This document shows positions 16,919 through 25,196 of a stretch of DNA of 64,000 nt, piece after piece. Made by a program: the position numbers and the translations under genes. Below the pieces are notes generated by a model. The model saw nothing but the letters and a program-made list of their open reading frames with translations. It had not been told where the DNA came from and searched no databases. Each line of letters begins with the position of its first letter. The first letter of the stretch is position 1. This DNA is from Corynebacterium anserum. Lineage in GTDB: Bacteria; Actinomycetota; Actinomycetes; Mycobacteriales; Mycobacteriaceae. Where the stretch lies: the NCBI RefSeq assembly GCF_014262665.1, contig NZ_CP046883.1, forward strand, positions 62,001-126,000. Reading direction: 5' to 3'.

Positions 16919-17215
16919 ATGGATACTTTGATTCTCGCAGCAAGCTCTTCTGTTCCTCCGCTTGGTTTCCTCGGTTGGATCATCATCGGTGGTCTGGCTG
17001 GCTGGATCGGCTCCAAGATCATGGGCACCGATGCTCAGATGGGTATCGTGGCCAACATCGTTGTCGGTATTATCGGTGGCTTCCTCGGTGGCCTCATCCT
17101 TGGGCTCATCTTCGACGTTGGATCCGGTGGTTGGATCTTCTCCTTCATCACCTGCCTGATCGGCGCGTGCATCTTCCTGTGGATCGCCAAGCTGTTCCTG
17201 GGTAAAAAGAGCTAA
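16919..17215 (+). CDS. GlsB/YeaQ/YmgE family membrane protein
   Basis: 98 aa with three hydrophobic segments. The signature GWIIIGGLAGWIGSKIMG near residue 20 and the second block VANIVVGIIGGFLGGLILGL are diagnostic of the transglycosylase-associated/GlsB stress family. TGAGG lies just before the ATG. Members are induced by general stress in other bacteria; their function is unknown. A perfect 16-bp hairpin follows the stop. Confidence 0.92.
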   Translation: MDTLILAASSSVPPLGFLGWIIIGGLAGWIGSKIMGTDAQMGIVANIVVGIIGGFLGGLILGLIFDVGSGGWIFSFITCLIGACIFLWIAKLFLGKKS

Positions 17216-17234
17216 ATAGAAGAGCTCAATACAG

Positions 17235-17272
17235 ACAAGCGCCCTTCCCCGTTGTCGGGGAAGGGCGCTTGT
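17235..17272. terminator. Strong perfect hairpin, probable bidirectional terminator
   Basis: Perfect 16-bp arms at 17235-17250 and 17257-17272 flank the loop GTTGTC. It sits between the convergent GlsB-type gene and the response-regulator gene. There is no long T-run. Confidence 0.75.
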
Positions 17273-17310
17273 GCATGCTGTGACGATCACCATGCCAAAC
17301 CACAACGTGA

Positions 17311-17414
17311 CGACATGACGATAAACCAAGAAGTGAACACATGATGATAAGCCACGACGGGGCGACATGACGATAAACCAAGAAGTGAACACATGATGAT
17401 AAGCCACGACGGGG
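17311..17414. repeat. 52-bp tandem repeat, two copies
   Basis: The 52-bp unit at 17311-17362 is repeated exactly at 17363-17414, and a third copy begins (CGACAT, 17415-17420) and runs into the response-regulator stop codon. Confidence 0.9.
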
Positions 17415-17419
17415 CGACA

Positions 17420-18148
17420 TTATGAAAAGTTGTGGTCACTCACCCAGCGGCTCAAACTATGACGGTTCGTGTGCTGCGTCTTACGTAAAATGTTCGATAC
17501 ATGGGTTTCCACAGTCTTCACGCTGATGAATAGTTTTTCAGCCATCTCACGGTAGGTATAGCCGCGAGCCAAAAGGCGCAACACTTCGCGCTCGCGCTTG
17601 GTGAGATCATCCAACAGACTCTCCCCTTCCTGAACTTCCGCAACTTCCTCTGCTGGCACACCCTTGTTCTGCAACTCCTCGGACGAGGTGCTCTTTGTAG
17701 GCCCGCCGTTGAGAGCTGAGGGAGCAGGGGTGGCGTCGGACGAAGAAGGCGACCAGCCGGACGAGAAGGCGTCGAGCACATAGCCAGCAAGGCGGGGGGA
17801 GAACACTGCATCACCACAGTGGACGCGAACAATGGCATCTACCAGCTCGGTCCCGCTGATGGATTTAGTGACATACCCTCGTGCCCCGGCGCGGATCAAA
17901 GCAATGACATCCTCCGCAGAATCTGAGACGGATAAGCATAGGAAGCGGGCACCGAACTGTGATTCACGACATCTGCGGAGAACCGCCAGGCCACCGCCAT
18001 TCGGCATATGAACGTCCAACAGCACCACATCGGGTTCAGACGCAACAATCCCAGCCTGTGCTTCTGCAACTGAGCCTGCTTCGCCGACCACATCCACAAT
18101 GCCTTTGCCGCTGGAGGTCAGTTCAGCGCGCACACCTGCACGAAACAT
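17420..18148 (-). CDS. esrR: LuxR-family response regulator, EsrR-like (5' end disrupted or non-canonical)
   Basis: 242 aa from the ATG at 18148, but this start cuts the receiver domain: the frame upstream encodes RVFIVDDHS, the conserved first strand and acidic pair, with no ATG, GTG or TTG before a stop. The other frame offers ATG 18276, 13 bp after the kinase stop, followed by 30 codons that would join the receiver frame if one base were added to the four-A tract (18179-18182). The receiver has VVLLDVHMPNG (phospho-Asp) and VTKS; the C-terminal HTH has LTKREREVLRLLARGYTYREMAEKLF. A Ser/Pro/Glu-rich linker (about 135-180) is unusually long. With the kinase it forms an envelope-stress two-component system like EsrSR. 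Confidence 0.85.
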   Translation of the reverse strand: MFRAGVRAELTSSGKGIVDVVGEAGSVAEAQAGIVASEPDVVLLDVHMPNGGGLAVLRRCRESQFGARFLCLSVSDSAEDVIALIRAGARGYVTKSISGTELVDAIVRVHCGDAVFSPRLAGYVLDAFSSGWSPSSSDATPAPSALNGGPTKSTSSEELQNKGVPAEEVAEVQEGESLLDDLTKREREVLRLLARGYTYREMAEKLFISVKTVETHVSNILRKTQHTNRHSLSRWVSDHNFS

Positions 18149-18288
18149 GGAATGATCATCGACAATAAAGACCCGAACAAAACAACAGGTACGGCGTCTA
18201 CGGATTCGCTGAGGCTTACGGAACCTACGGAGTCTGCGGAGCGGCAGGGATCAGAAGCAGTTGGCATAGCGATCATCCTCGATTGACT

Positions 18289-19584
18289 TTACTCAGGCTT
18301 AGGGATTGAAAAGATGACTTCTGTGCCGCGGCTGCTGGTATCGAATTGCACGGTGCCGCCGACACGTTTCATACGAGCGATGATGGATTGACGGACTCCC
18401 TGGCGGTCGGCGGGGATGGCGCCGAGATCGAAACCTCGCCCACGGTCACGAACAAAGAGGTTAATCTTTTCCGACTGCGGTGCTGCTTCTACATACACAT
18501 TGACCTCGTCGCATCCAGAGTGCTTCGCCGAGTTCACCATAGCTTCCCTCGCGGCGAGCACCATGTCCACAATTGCCTCGGTTGAGGCAATATCTTCTCC
18601 TACCAGCACCGGGAGGATCGTTATGTCAAACGTATCCTCCACTTCTCCACACGCCACACGCACTGCACCGAAGAGAGTATCCGGAACCACAGATTGTTCC
18701 TCCTCAAACAACCACTGGCGCAACTGGCGCTCCTGACTACGGGCCAAAGAAACAGTTGCTGGCTCAGAGGAATTCTTCTGAATCAGCGTCAAAGTCTGGA
18801 GAACCGAATCGTGGATACGGGTGGCGATTTTAGCGCGCTCGTTCTCCGCTGCCTTTTCCTGCGCTGTTCGGTTGGCGAAGGACCACAAACGCAACCACAG
18901 GGGAACCAACACCACGATTAGACCGAGAATGAGCAGAAGCGATGCCAAAAATGCCCACCCTACCGTGGCGCTGGGGTTTAACGTGCCGTTAGCTAAGCCC
19001 AGGAGGAATAGCGCCCCACTTACACTGCCGATGAGCAGTACGATGCCAACAATCAGTGACATCAGATGTGCGGACTTATGCCGACGGGTGAGCGTGGTGT
19101 TGGGTAGCCCGAACGTTTCCCATACCAAGTACACACCTACGGCAGCTGCCCCCAACAACAGGCTTAGAAGAGACTGCCCGGCGCTCAACAGTGCACCAAA
19201 AACGAGGAACACTGCACCCAAAGCCAGGAAGAGCCAGTCCGTGTTGTTGATGGGTCGGAACACGCTGTCTATACCGCGTACACCCGGTTCGTTGTGGATG
19301 ATGCGTCGTCGCGAAGATTCGTTCAGAGCTTTGCTGATGTCAGTGGTGGTTTTGCTACATGCCACTAAGGCGACGTACAAAGAGATTCCCAGACCGGGAA
19401 GAAGCATGGCTGCAGCAAAAAATAGGCGTACCCAACGCAATTCGACACCGAGGTGAGCAGCCAGCCCTGTGCATACGCCGCTGATCATGCGGTGTTCTCG
19501 CATCCGGTAAAAGGTTGGGTACGCAGGCTTCGGCGCAGATACGCCTTCCCAGGGTGTGGGGGGCGTGGGGCTGGAACTGTTCAT
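18289..19584 (-). CDS. esrS: PspC-domain sensor histidine kinase, EsrS-like
   Basis: 431 aa from the ATG at 19584 (MNSSSPTPPTPWEG); a longer frame to 19644 runs into the operator repeats. An N-terminal PspC domain (FYRMREHRMISGVCTGLAAHLGV then LFFAAAMLLPGLGISLY) and further membrane segments to about residue 220 precede a HisKA_3 helix with ATRIHDSVLQTLTL (His258) and an HATPase domain with REAMVNSAKHSG and DRGRGFDLG. PspC-kinases of this type respond to cell-envelope stress and phosphorylate the adjacent LuxR-type regulator. The gene is divergent from a PspC protein, matching the EsrISR three-component arrangement of C. glutamicum. Confidence 0.9.
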   Translation of the reverse strand: MNSSSPTPPTPWEGVSAPKPAYPTFYRMREHRMISGVCTGLAAHLGVELRWVRLFFAAAMLLPGLGISLYVALVACSKTTTDISKALNESSRRRIIHNEPGVRGIDSVFRPINNTDWLFLALGAVFLVFGALLSAGQSLLSLLLGAAAVGVYLVWETFGLPNTTLTRRHKSAHLMSLIVGIVLLIGSVSGALFLLGLANGTLNPSATVGWAFLASLLLILGLIVVLVPLWLRLWSFANRTAQEKAAENERAKIATRIHDSVLQTLTLIQKNSSEPATVSLARSQERQLRQWLFEEEQSVVPDTLFGAVRVACGEVEDTFDITILPVLVGEDIASTEAIVDMVLAAREAMVNSAKHSGCDEVNVYVEAAPQSEKINLFVRDRGRGFDLGAIPADRQGVRQSIIARMKRVGGTVQFDTSSRGTEVIFSIPKPE

Positions 19585-19612
19585 GATGCTCAGTGTGCCA
19601 GGACGGCCGCAG

Positions 19613-19670
19613 TTCAGGGTATTGGGGTTTACCCTGAAATCCACAGTTCAGGGTAAAGGTTCAGGGTAAA
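19613..19670. promoter_or_regulatory. Array of four TTCAGGGTA sites in the esrS/esrI divergent control region
   Basis: TTCAGGGTA at 19613-19621 is inverted at 19630-19638 (TACCCTGAA) with an 8-base spacer. Two further direct copies, TTCAGGGTAAA, lie at 19647-19657 and 19660-19670. The array directly precedes the kinase gene and is about 40 bp before the divergent gene's likely start. It is a probable autoregulatory binding site for the LuxR-type regulator. Confidence 0.7.
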
Positions 19671-19774
19671 CCCCGATGTTTTTTCCCCTCGCGTGGTTCA
19701 GAATTGCCGGTATGACCACCGCAGAATCATAATCACCCACCAGGATTCTTCACGATATCTGGCGCACCCGCCCC

Positions 19775-21046
19775 GTGCGCTTGCCTTCCAAGCAAAACTC
19801 GGGAGCATGGTTCGCGGGAGTGGCGGAAGGCATTGCCGTGCGTTATCAGGTGTCCGTTATTCTGATCCGCTTGTTTTTCGCCGCTTTGCTTTTATTCGGG
19901 GGCTTTGGAGTGTTGCTCTATGCGGTGCTGATTTTGATTCTTCCGCGTTACTCGGTGCCGTTGTGCCCTGCTGAGGCCATTGTTAAAGGCGGAGGGGATA
20001 AGCGGCTATCGCACGATATTACTGTGGGCTGGGTCGTCGGGTTTCTCGTGACAATTGGGCTCATCGCTGCAGTGAACAGCTTCGATGCCGAGGATGGTGC
20101 TGTGCTGCTAGTTCTCGCGTTGGTGGTCTTCCTGCTCCACCAGCGCACGCCGCAACCGCCCGGGAATTTCTATGCTTCCGCGTTTACATATGACACTGCG
20201 CATGAGACCTTGTCCGCAGAGTCAGCCTCTCCTGTGTCTTCGTCCGACGCTCCGAATGACGGGGGGCGGGTGGCGTCGGATAAGAAAGTGACCCCATCCG
20301 CCGACGGTGATTTTTACACTGTTGCCGAAGGTTGGGAGAGTCATGAAGCTGCGCCCAAACCCACACCGAATTGGGATCCGCTGGGCACCACGCTCGTTGA
20401 CTGGACTCAGCCCAACCCGGCACAGGCGGGGGAGGCCAGCAATGGTCCAGCGGAGACGCCCGAGAGGACAGACACACGTGGTGGGGTGTATAGACCCAAG
20501 CCACGCACGGGTCGCGTAATGCGCGCGTTCAGCGGGATGGTCGGAGCGACTGTCGCACTCATCGTGGTGATTGCCCTCGCGATTACGTTCCTTCTCGGGT
20601 TTACGCCATTCACCACCAACGATGACGCAGGCAGCTCCTCCTTCAACGCTCTGGATAGTCACATGAACCGCGTAGTTTCTGTGGAAAATGGCTCCCACGA
20701 ATATCGTCTCTTAGCTACAAATAGCAGGTTAGACTTCGTCAACCCTGGGCAGTCGAAGACTCGGAGCGGGGACATTGATGGGGTGGTGATCACCGTGACT
20801 GCCGTGTTATCCAATGTCGATGTGTGGATTCCGGCGACCACCAAAGGCGCGAGCTACACGGTGGATGTAGAATGCCCGCGCATGATTGGCTCTAGAGACA
20901 ATTGCTCGAGTGCGGACACGTACACAGTGAAGGGAAATGCACCTCTCACTGAGAACACTAAGCGCGGTAGAACTTCTGCCACACTCCCTCACGTCACCCT
21001 GAGGGTAAAAGCGACGGGAAGTATCGTCACTATCCACCAGCGCTAG
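19775..21046 (+). CDS. esrI: PspC-domain membrane protein, EsrI-like (in-frame stop near natural N-terminus)
   Basis: 423 aa from GTG 19775. The protein starts within a PspC domain (NSGAWFAGVAEGIAVRYQVSVILIRLFFAALLLFGGFGVLLYAVL), has two or three more membrane segments, a long polar central region (about 140-250), another membrane segment near 260 and an extracytoplasmic C-terminal domain. The same frame continues upstream as TRILHDIWRTRPV to an ATG at 19712, but TAA at 19730-19732 interrupts it after six codons, so either a nonsense mutation or an unusual start applies. In C. glutamicum the equivalent protein inhibits the EsrSR system. Confidence 0.75.
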   Translation: MRLPSKQNSGAWFAGVAEGIAVRYQVSVILIRLFFAALLLFGGFGVLLYAVLILILPRYSVPLCPAEAIVKGGGDKRLSHDITVGWVVGFLVTIGLIAAVNSFDAEDGAVLLVLALVVFLLHQRTPQPPGNFYASAFTYDTAHETLSAESASPVSSSDAPNDGGRVASDKKVTPSADGDFYTVAEGWESHEAAPKPTPNWDPLGTTLVDWTQPNPAQAGEASNGPAETPERTDTRGGVYRPKPRTGRVMRAFSGMVGATVALIVVIALAITFLLGFTPFTTNDDAGSSSFNALDSHMNRVVSVENGSHEYRLLATNSRLDFVNPGQSKTRSGDIDGVVITVTAVLSNVDVWIPATTKGASYTVDVECPRMIGSRDNCSSADTYTVKGNAPLTENTKRGRTSATLPHVTLRVKATGSIVTIHQR

Positions 21047-21119
21047 CTCCGGGTAGTGGACACGATGTGACTGTGACGATCTGGCACTGAATGGGTCACT
21101 TTAGCGGGGTCATTTGTAG

Positions 21120-24005
21120 CTACAAGTGTGCTGGGTCTTCCGGCCAGTGGTGTTTTGGGTACCGTCCCCGCATCTCTTTGCGCACCTCGTGGTAGGGGCC
21201 AGCCCAAAAGCTAGCCAGGTCATCGGTGACGGCTAACGGTCGCTGCGCCGGAGAGAGCAGATGAAACTGCACTTTCCGGCCAGCAATGACCGGAGACTCG
21301 TGTAGGCCAAAAGCATCCTGTAACTTCGTGGCGATAGTCGGGGGAGTATCGTCGGGGGCGTGAACTTCCGGGTAACTCACCGCGGCCCACCGTCCATTGG
21401 GCATCGTGTAGCGTTCCGGAGCCAACTGATCCAGGGGTTTATCCCACGGAATCAGCCCGCGAAGTAAGCCAGTGATATCCGGAGACCGTCCGGCAGCCAT
21501 ATCTTCCGCCGCAAAATTCACTACCTCTTCCGGCAGGCCATGCGCGAGATCTGGGTATCCCTCTACCCCCTGCGCATGCAGATAATTCATGCGTGTGATG
21601 AGCGAGCGGGCAGTGTCTGTTAACGGTAGTAGGTCTGCGCCGTGCTGGCGTAAAGCCTCCGCGACGGCTTCTTGCGCTTCTTCTGACGTAGCGCGTACTG
21701 GGGCGCTGCTCAGTTCGATTGCACCTAGGCGTTTGACTTCCCGCGCCCGCACCTTCTGCGTCTGCTGATCGAATACCGCTGTTCTTATCTTCTCGACGCC
21801 ACCAACAGCGCCCTCCGCCAATTCCTGCGCCATCGGCAGAGCCGCACGCACTCGTGCGCCAGTGTTATCTGTTGTGCGGGCTCGGGCAAGGTCTGCAATC
21901 GCGAACCACTGGGAGGAGGACTGCGCACCGGGAATATCCGAACTAATAATGGCGCCCGTGCCTCCTACTGTGAGTACGCGATTGGTGGGTGAGCCGTCAG
22001 ACTGAGTCACACGGCGGGCAATCAAATGCGGGAAAGCACACGCGATGGTGTAGGCAATGGCTTCCTCGCCGATGAGTTGTTTCTTCATGTCGACGTTTGC
22101 TGGATGGGTGCCGTGTGAGCCGGTGTTTTTCGGATAGAGGTCTTGTGGGTTGGGGTTTTTCAGATGGGTACCTTTCGCGTCGAGGTTGTGGGAGCGAGTG
22201 GTCGTGGATGCGGTGTCTTTCATCACATGTATCCCAGGCAAGGTGGCAGCAGTGTGAGCGTGCCGTGCCAAAATAGTTGCTATGCGGCTCACTGCCGGAT
22301 CGGAGGAACGAAGGGCGTTCACCTCGAGGCACGGGTTGGGGGAGTGAGGAGTGGCGTCGAGAACACAGAGAACCTTGGCCACCAGATCCACATCCACGCG
22401 TTGGCAGGCCAGCAGCCCACCGCGAGCCAAATGAGGATCAAGAGGGATGGAGGCGAGAACGCGGCCGAGCTCAGTGACCCTACCAGAGGAATCAACGGCA
22501 CCCAAGCGCAGCAATGTGTTACCTGCGGCGTCTGCAGCGTGCCGAGGAAAAGGATCGGGAAGCGGCAACCCCTCGCCGCCAGGTGCTCCCCACACCGCGC
22601 AATCCAGCAGTGCAGATGTGAGATCCGATGTAGCGATCGCCGGAGGTGAAAACTCAGCAAGTTTTGTCCATTGCTCGGCGGTCACGCACCGGTACACCAC
22701 ACCCGGCCCCTCACGTCCTGCACGGCCGGCACGCTGCGCTGTGGATGCCTGACTGGCGGATTCAGTGACGAGCAAAGACATACCGCGAGATGTATCGCGG
22801 CGGGCGACACGAGACAGGCAGCTGTCTACCACAATTCGCACGCCCGGAACGGTCACAGAGGATTCTGCGACATCCGTGGCGATAATAACCCGGCGGGTGA
22901 CGTTCTGTGCTGAAGATTGCGCTGAAGTCGAGGCTGAATCGTGAGAGCGACCACCGATAATGCGCGACTGCACTTGTGGTGATAAGCGGCCATGCAGCGC
23001 ATACGCCTCGATAGCGCAACCGCCGATGTGCAGCCCGTGTAGCCGTTCCGCGAGAATGTCACAGCCACGGATGGTCGGAACAAAAGCTAGGAGATCGCCG
23101 TAAGCAATATCGGGATTGTTGTGGGTTGCCGTGTCCGATAGCGCGCGTTGAATTGCCCGCTGCATGTGATCCTCTACGGATCCTTCCGTGCCAGCGCGGG
23201 CGTAGGGGTCACGTGTGGAGATGGAGTGTGTGCTGGATGCGTAGGAGATCTCTAGGGGATAAATGGGGCTGGGCACATCCACTACTGGGGCGGAAGCTGA
23301 GAAGCCGCTAGGGATCGGTTCAGTGTTCGGGCTGGGGAGACTGGCAGGGTTGGGTGTGCCCGCGATGTTGGGCGCATCGGTGGAATTGGGCGTGCTGGTC
23401 AGCTCGAGTGCGTCGCCCAAAAGGGAGGCGAAACGTTGAGCATCAACCGTGGCGGACATAACAACCAACAGGAGATCCTCCCGGAGGATGCCCCGTAGCT
23501 GTGCGAGCATGCCGAAGAGGAGATCGGATTCTATATGCCGTTCGTGAATTTCATCGATGATGACGGCGCCAACGCCTTCTAGATCCGGATCGCGAAGCAA
23601 GCGGCGCAACAGCACGCCGTTGGTGACGAACTCAATGCTGGTGTGTGAGCTGGTGCGGGAGTCACCGCGAACGGTGTACCCGATCTCTGCGCCGAGTACG
23701 GTACCTGTGATGTCTGCGACGTGAGCTGCCGCTGCGCGGGCGGCCACGCGGCGAGGCTGTGTGACAACCACCTTGCTGGGAATCTCAGGTGTCGAGACAC
23801 GATGACGCTCGCTGTCAGTGCTTGCATTTTGAGCACGGTATATGAGGAAATCATGAACGTAGCCCGGGGCCAGGGTAGTTTTTCCGGTGCCCGGTGGGGC
23901 TTGGATTACGGCGCATCCTGAGGTTTCTAGCGCGTTGAGCAACGCTTGTCGCCCTTGGGCGAAGGGAAGCGATGAATTGGCGATGGAAAGGGATACGCGT
24001 GTCAT
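21120..24005 (-). CDS. hrpB: ATP-dependent RNA helicase HrpB
   Basis: 961 aa, DEAH-box helicase. Walker A APPGTGKTTLAPGY (about 35-48), VVTQPRRVAARAAA (Ia), DEIHER (II), MSATVDAQRF (III), IIATDVAESSVTVPGVRIVVDSCLSR (V) and QRAGRAGREGPGVVYR (VI) are all present. The C-terminal HrpB domain (YPEVHAPDDTPPTIATKLQDAFGL, VAGRKVQFHLLSPAQRPLAVTDDLASFW) ends the protein. Two low-complexity insertions are visible: Pro/Ser/Asn-rich about 205-240, and a Thr/Asn/His/Lys-rich loop about 595-640. HrpB is a conserved helicase of uncertain substrate. Confidence 0.95.
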   Translation of the reverse strand: MTRVSLSIANSSLPFAQGRQALLNALETSGCAVIQAPPGTGKTTLAPGYVHDFLIYRAQNASTDSERHRVSTPEIPSKVVVTQPRRVAARAAAAHVADITGTVLGAEIGYTVRGDSRTSSHTSIEFVTNGVLLRRLLRDPDLEGVGAVIIDEIHERHIESDLLFGMLAQLRGILREDLLLVVMSATVDAQRFASLLGDALELTSTPNSTDAPNIAGTPNPASLPSPNTEPIPSGFSASAPVVDVPSPIYPLEISYASSTHSISTRDPYARAGTEGSVEDHMQRAIQRALSDTATHNNPDIAYGDLLAFVPTIRGCDILAERLHGLHIGGCAIEAYALHGRLSPQVQSRIIGGRSHDSASTSAQSSAQNVTRRVIIATDVAESSVTVPGVRIVVDSCLSRVARRDTSRGMSLLVTESASQASTAQRAGRAGREGPGVVYRCVTAEQWTKLAEFSPPAIATSDLTSALLDCAVWGAPGGEGLPLPDPFPRHAADAAGNTLLRLGAVDSSGRVTELGRVLASIPLDPHLARGGLLACQRVDVDLVAKVLCVLDATPHSPNPCLEVNALRSSDPAVSRIATILARHAHTAATLPGIHVMKDTASTTTRSHNLDAKGTHLKNPNPQDLYPKNTGSHGTHPANVDMKKQLIGEEAIAYTIACAFPHLIARRVTQSDGSPTNRVLTVGGTGAIISSDIPGAQSSSQWFAIADLARARTTDNTGARVRAALPMAQELAEGAVGGVEKIRTAVFDQQTQKVRAREVKRLGAIELSSAPVRATSEEAQEAVAEALRQHGADLLPLTDTARSLITRMNYLHAQGVEGYPDLAHGLPEEVVNFAAEDMAAGRSPDITGLLRGLIPWDKPLDQLAPERYTMPNGRWAAVSYPEVHAPDDTPPTIATKLQDAFGLHESPVIAGRKVQFHLLSPAQRPLAVTDDLASFWAGPYHEVRKEMRGRYPKHHWPEDPAHL

Positions 24006-24118
24006 GCAGTTAAGAGTAGCGGCGGCCTGTGGTGGGATACGCCGTGAAACTTATGCGAACCCCACGGCAGTGTGTGGGGTCTTATAGGCAAGGCAAATAT
24101 TGAGGTAGAAAGGTCGTT

Positions 24119-24796
24119 ATGACTGCAGAAGCGCGCTCAGTTGATGTTCCCGCGGAGACTACGCCAGGTGGCCAATACGTCGGCACTGACGGCATCGCCC
24201 GTCCTCTGTGGGCGTACCGCTCCCCGGAAGAGTTTGATTATTACGAATTGGAATGGGGGCGGCAGATAATCACCGAGTCCGGTGTTCTGGAGCGGATCTG
24301 CTTGGAATCTTTTCAATCCGGATTGTCGTGGTCGACTGTGCTGAAGAAGCGCCGTGCGTTCCGTGAGGTGTTCTTTTTATTCGACGCCACGAGGATCGTC
24401 GCCATGGACAAGTCCGCCCGTGACGCAGCACTGGCTGATGAGCGCCTGATTCGCAATCGTCTTAAGCAGGAGTCCGTTGTCCACAACGCTCATGCCACCA
24501 TTGCTTTGCGCGATGATCCACAATTGCAGAAATTGCCCGTGGATTCTCCAGCTCGAGAGATTTTGGGTGGGGTATCGGATCGCGTAGCGCCGGGGCTTCC
24601 GGTCCTGGTTTGGTCGTTTGTTCCGGAGTCTCACGTTCGGCCGACATGCGTGGACGAGATTCAGAAGACCTCTCCTGAATCCGTAGCGATGGCCAAGGAG
24701 TTGAAGCGTCGAGGCTTTAGTTTCGTGGGCTCTACGACTTGTTATGCGCTGATGCAGGCGATTGGCATGGTCAATGACCGCGTGGTGGAGGGGTAA
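24119..24796 (+). CDS. tag: DNA-3-methyladenine glycosylase I
   Basis: 225 aa from ATG 24119, with AAAGG a few bases upstream. TagA-family landmarks: RPLWAYRSPEEFDYYELEWG, ERICLESFQSGLSWSTVLKKR with the base-binding aromatic, the Asp/Arg-rich LADERLIRNRLKQ, and SFVPESH...ELKRRGFSFVGSTTCYALMQAIGMVNDR near the C-terminus. It removes 3-methyladenine from alkylated DNA in base-excision repair. The N-terminus has about 25 extra residues. It is divergent from hrpB. Confidence 0.93.
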   Translation: MTAEARSVDVPAETTPGGQYVGTDGIARPLWAYRSPEEFDYYELEWGRQIITESGVLERICLESFQSGLSWSTVLKKRRAFREVFFLFDATRIVAMDKSARDAALADERLIRNRLKQESVVHNAHATIALRDDPQLQKLPVDSPAREILGGVSDRVAPGLPVLVWSFVPESHVRPTCVDEIQKTSPESVAMAKELKRRGFSFVGSTTCYALMQAIGMVNDRVVEG

Positions 24797-25196
24797 TCTC
24801 TGTAGGAATGTTCGGGCGACTGTAGGAATGCGTAGGGGGATGGCATTGGTCACCAGTGGCATGTGAGGTGGCCGCAAATGTTTCAGGCATGTGAACAGAA
24901 GGCTAAATAGGTCTTTCTAATTTCAGATGCATATAGGGATGGCGTTAAAATTGAGCATCGCCCCTGCTCGAGAACTCGCCACACCATCACTTATGGCGGG
25001 TGGAATGATTAGGTCACCCTAATTTTGCGAGCCTGGGGGAGTGCGCAACTGTAGTAGACCCGCCTTGTCATGTGTGATTGGAGCAGCTCCCAACCATAAG
25101 TGGAAGATCCATCACACACTGATGAGACTCGTTGCTTTAGCAACTGCAATTGCTTGTGACGATTGACGTAGTGATGAATAGTAAGGCCACTGAAAC
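24797..25196. other. gltB upstream region with several palindromes
   Basis: No gene seen. It contains ATTAGG-TCAC-CCTAAT (25008-25023), GTTGCT-TT-AGCAAC (25131-25144) and GCAATTGC (25146-25153) within 200 bp of gltB, and AAGG before the gltB ATG. These are candidate regulatory sites; I could not match them to the AmtR consensus. Confidence 0.5.

Noticed and set aside
17311..17414. Tandem 52-bp units as a CRISPR array
   Set aside because: The repeats are directly adjacent with no spacers, and no cas genes are in the window.
24880..24960. AmtR operator upstream of gltB (TTTCTA...ATAG)
   Set aside because: The half-sites are about twice the required distance apart.
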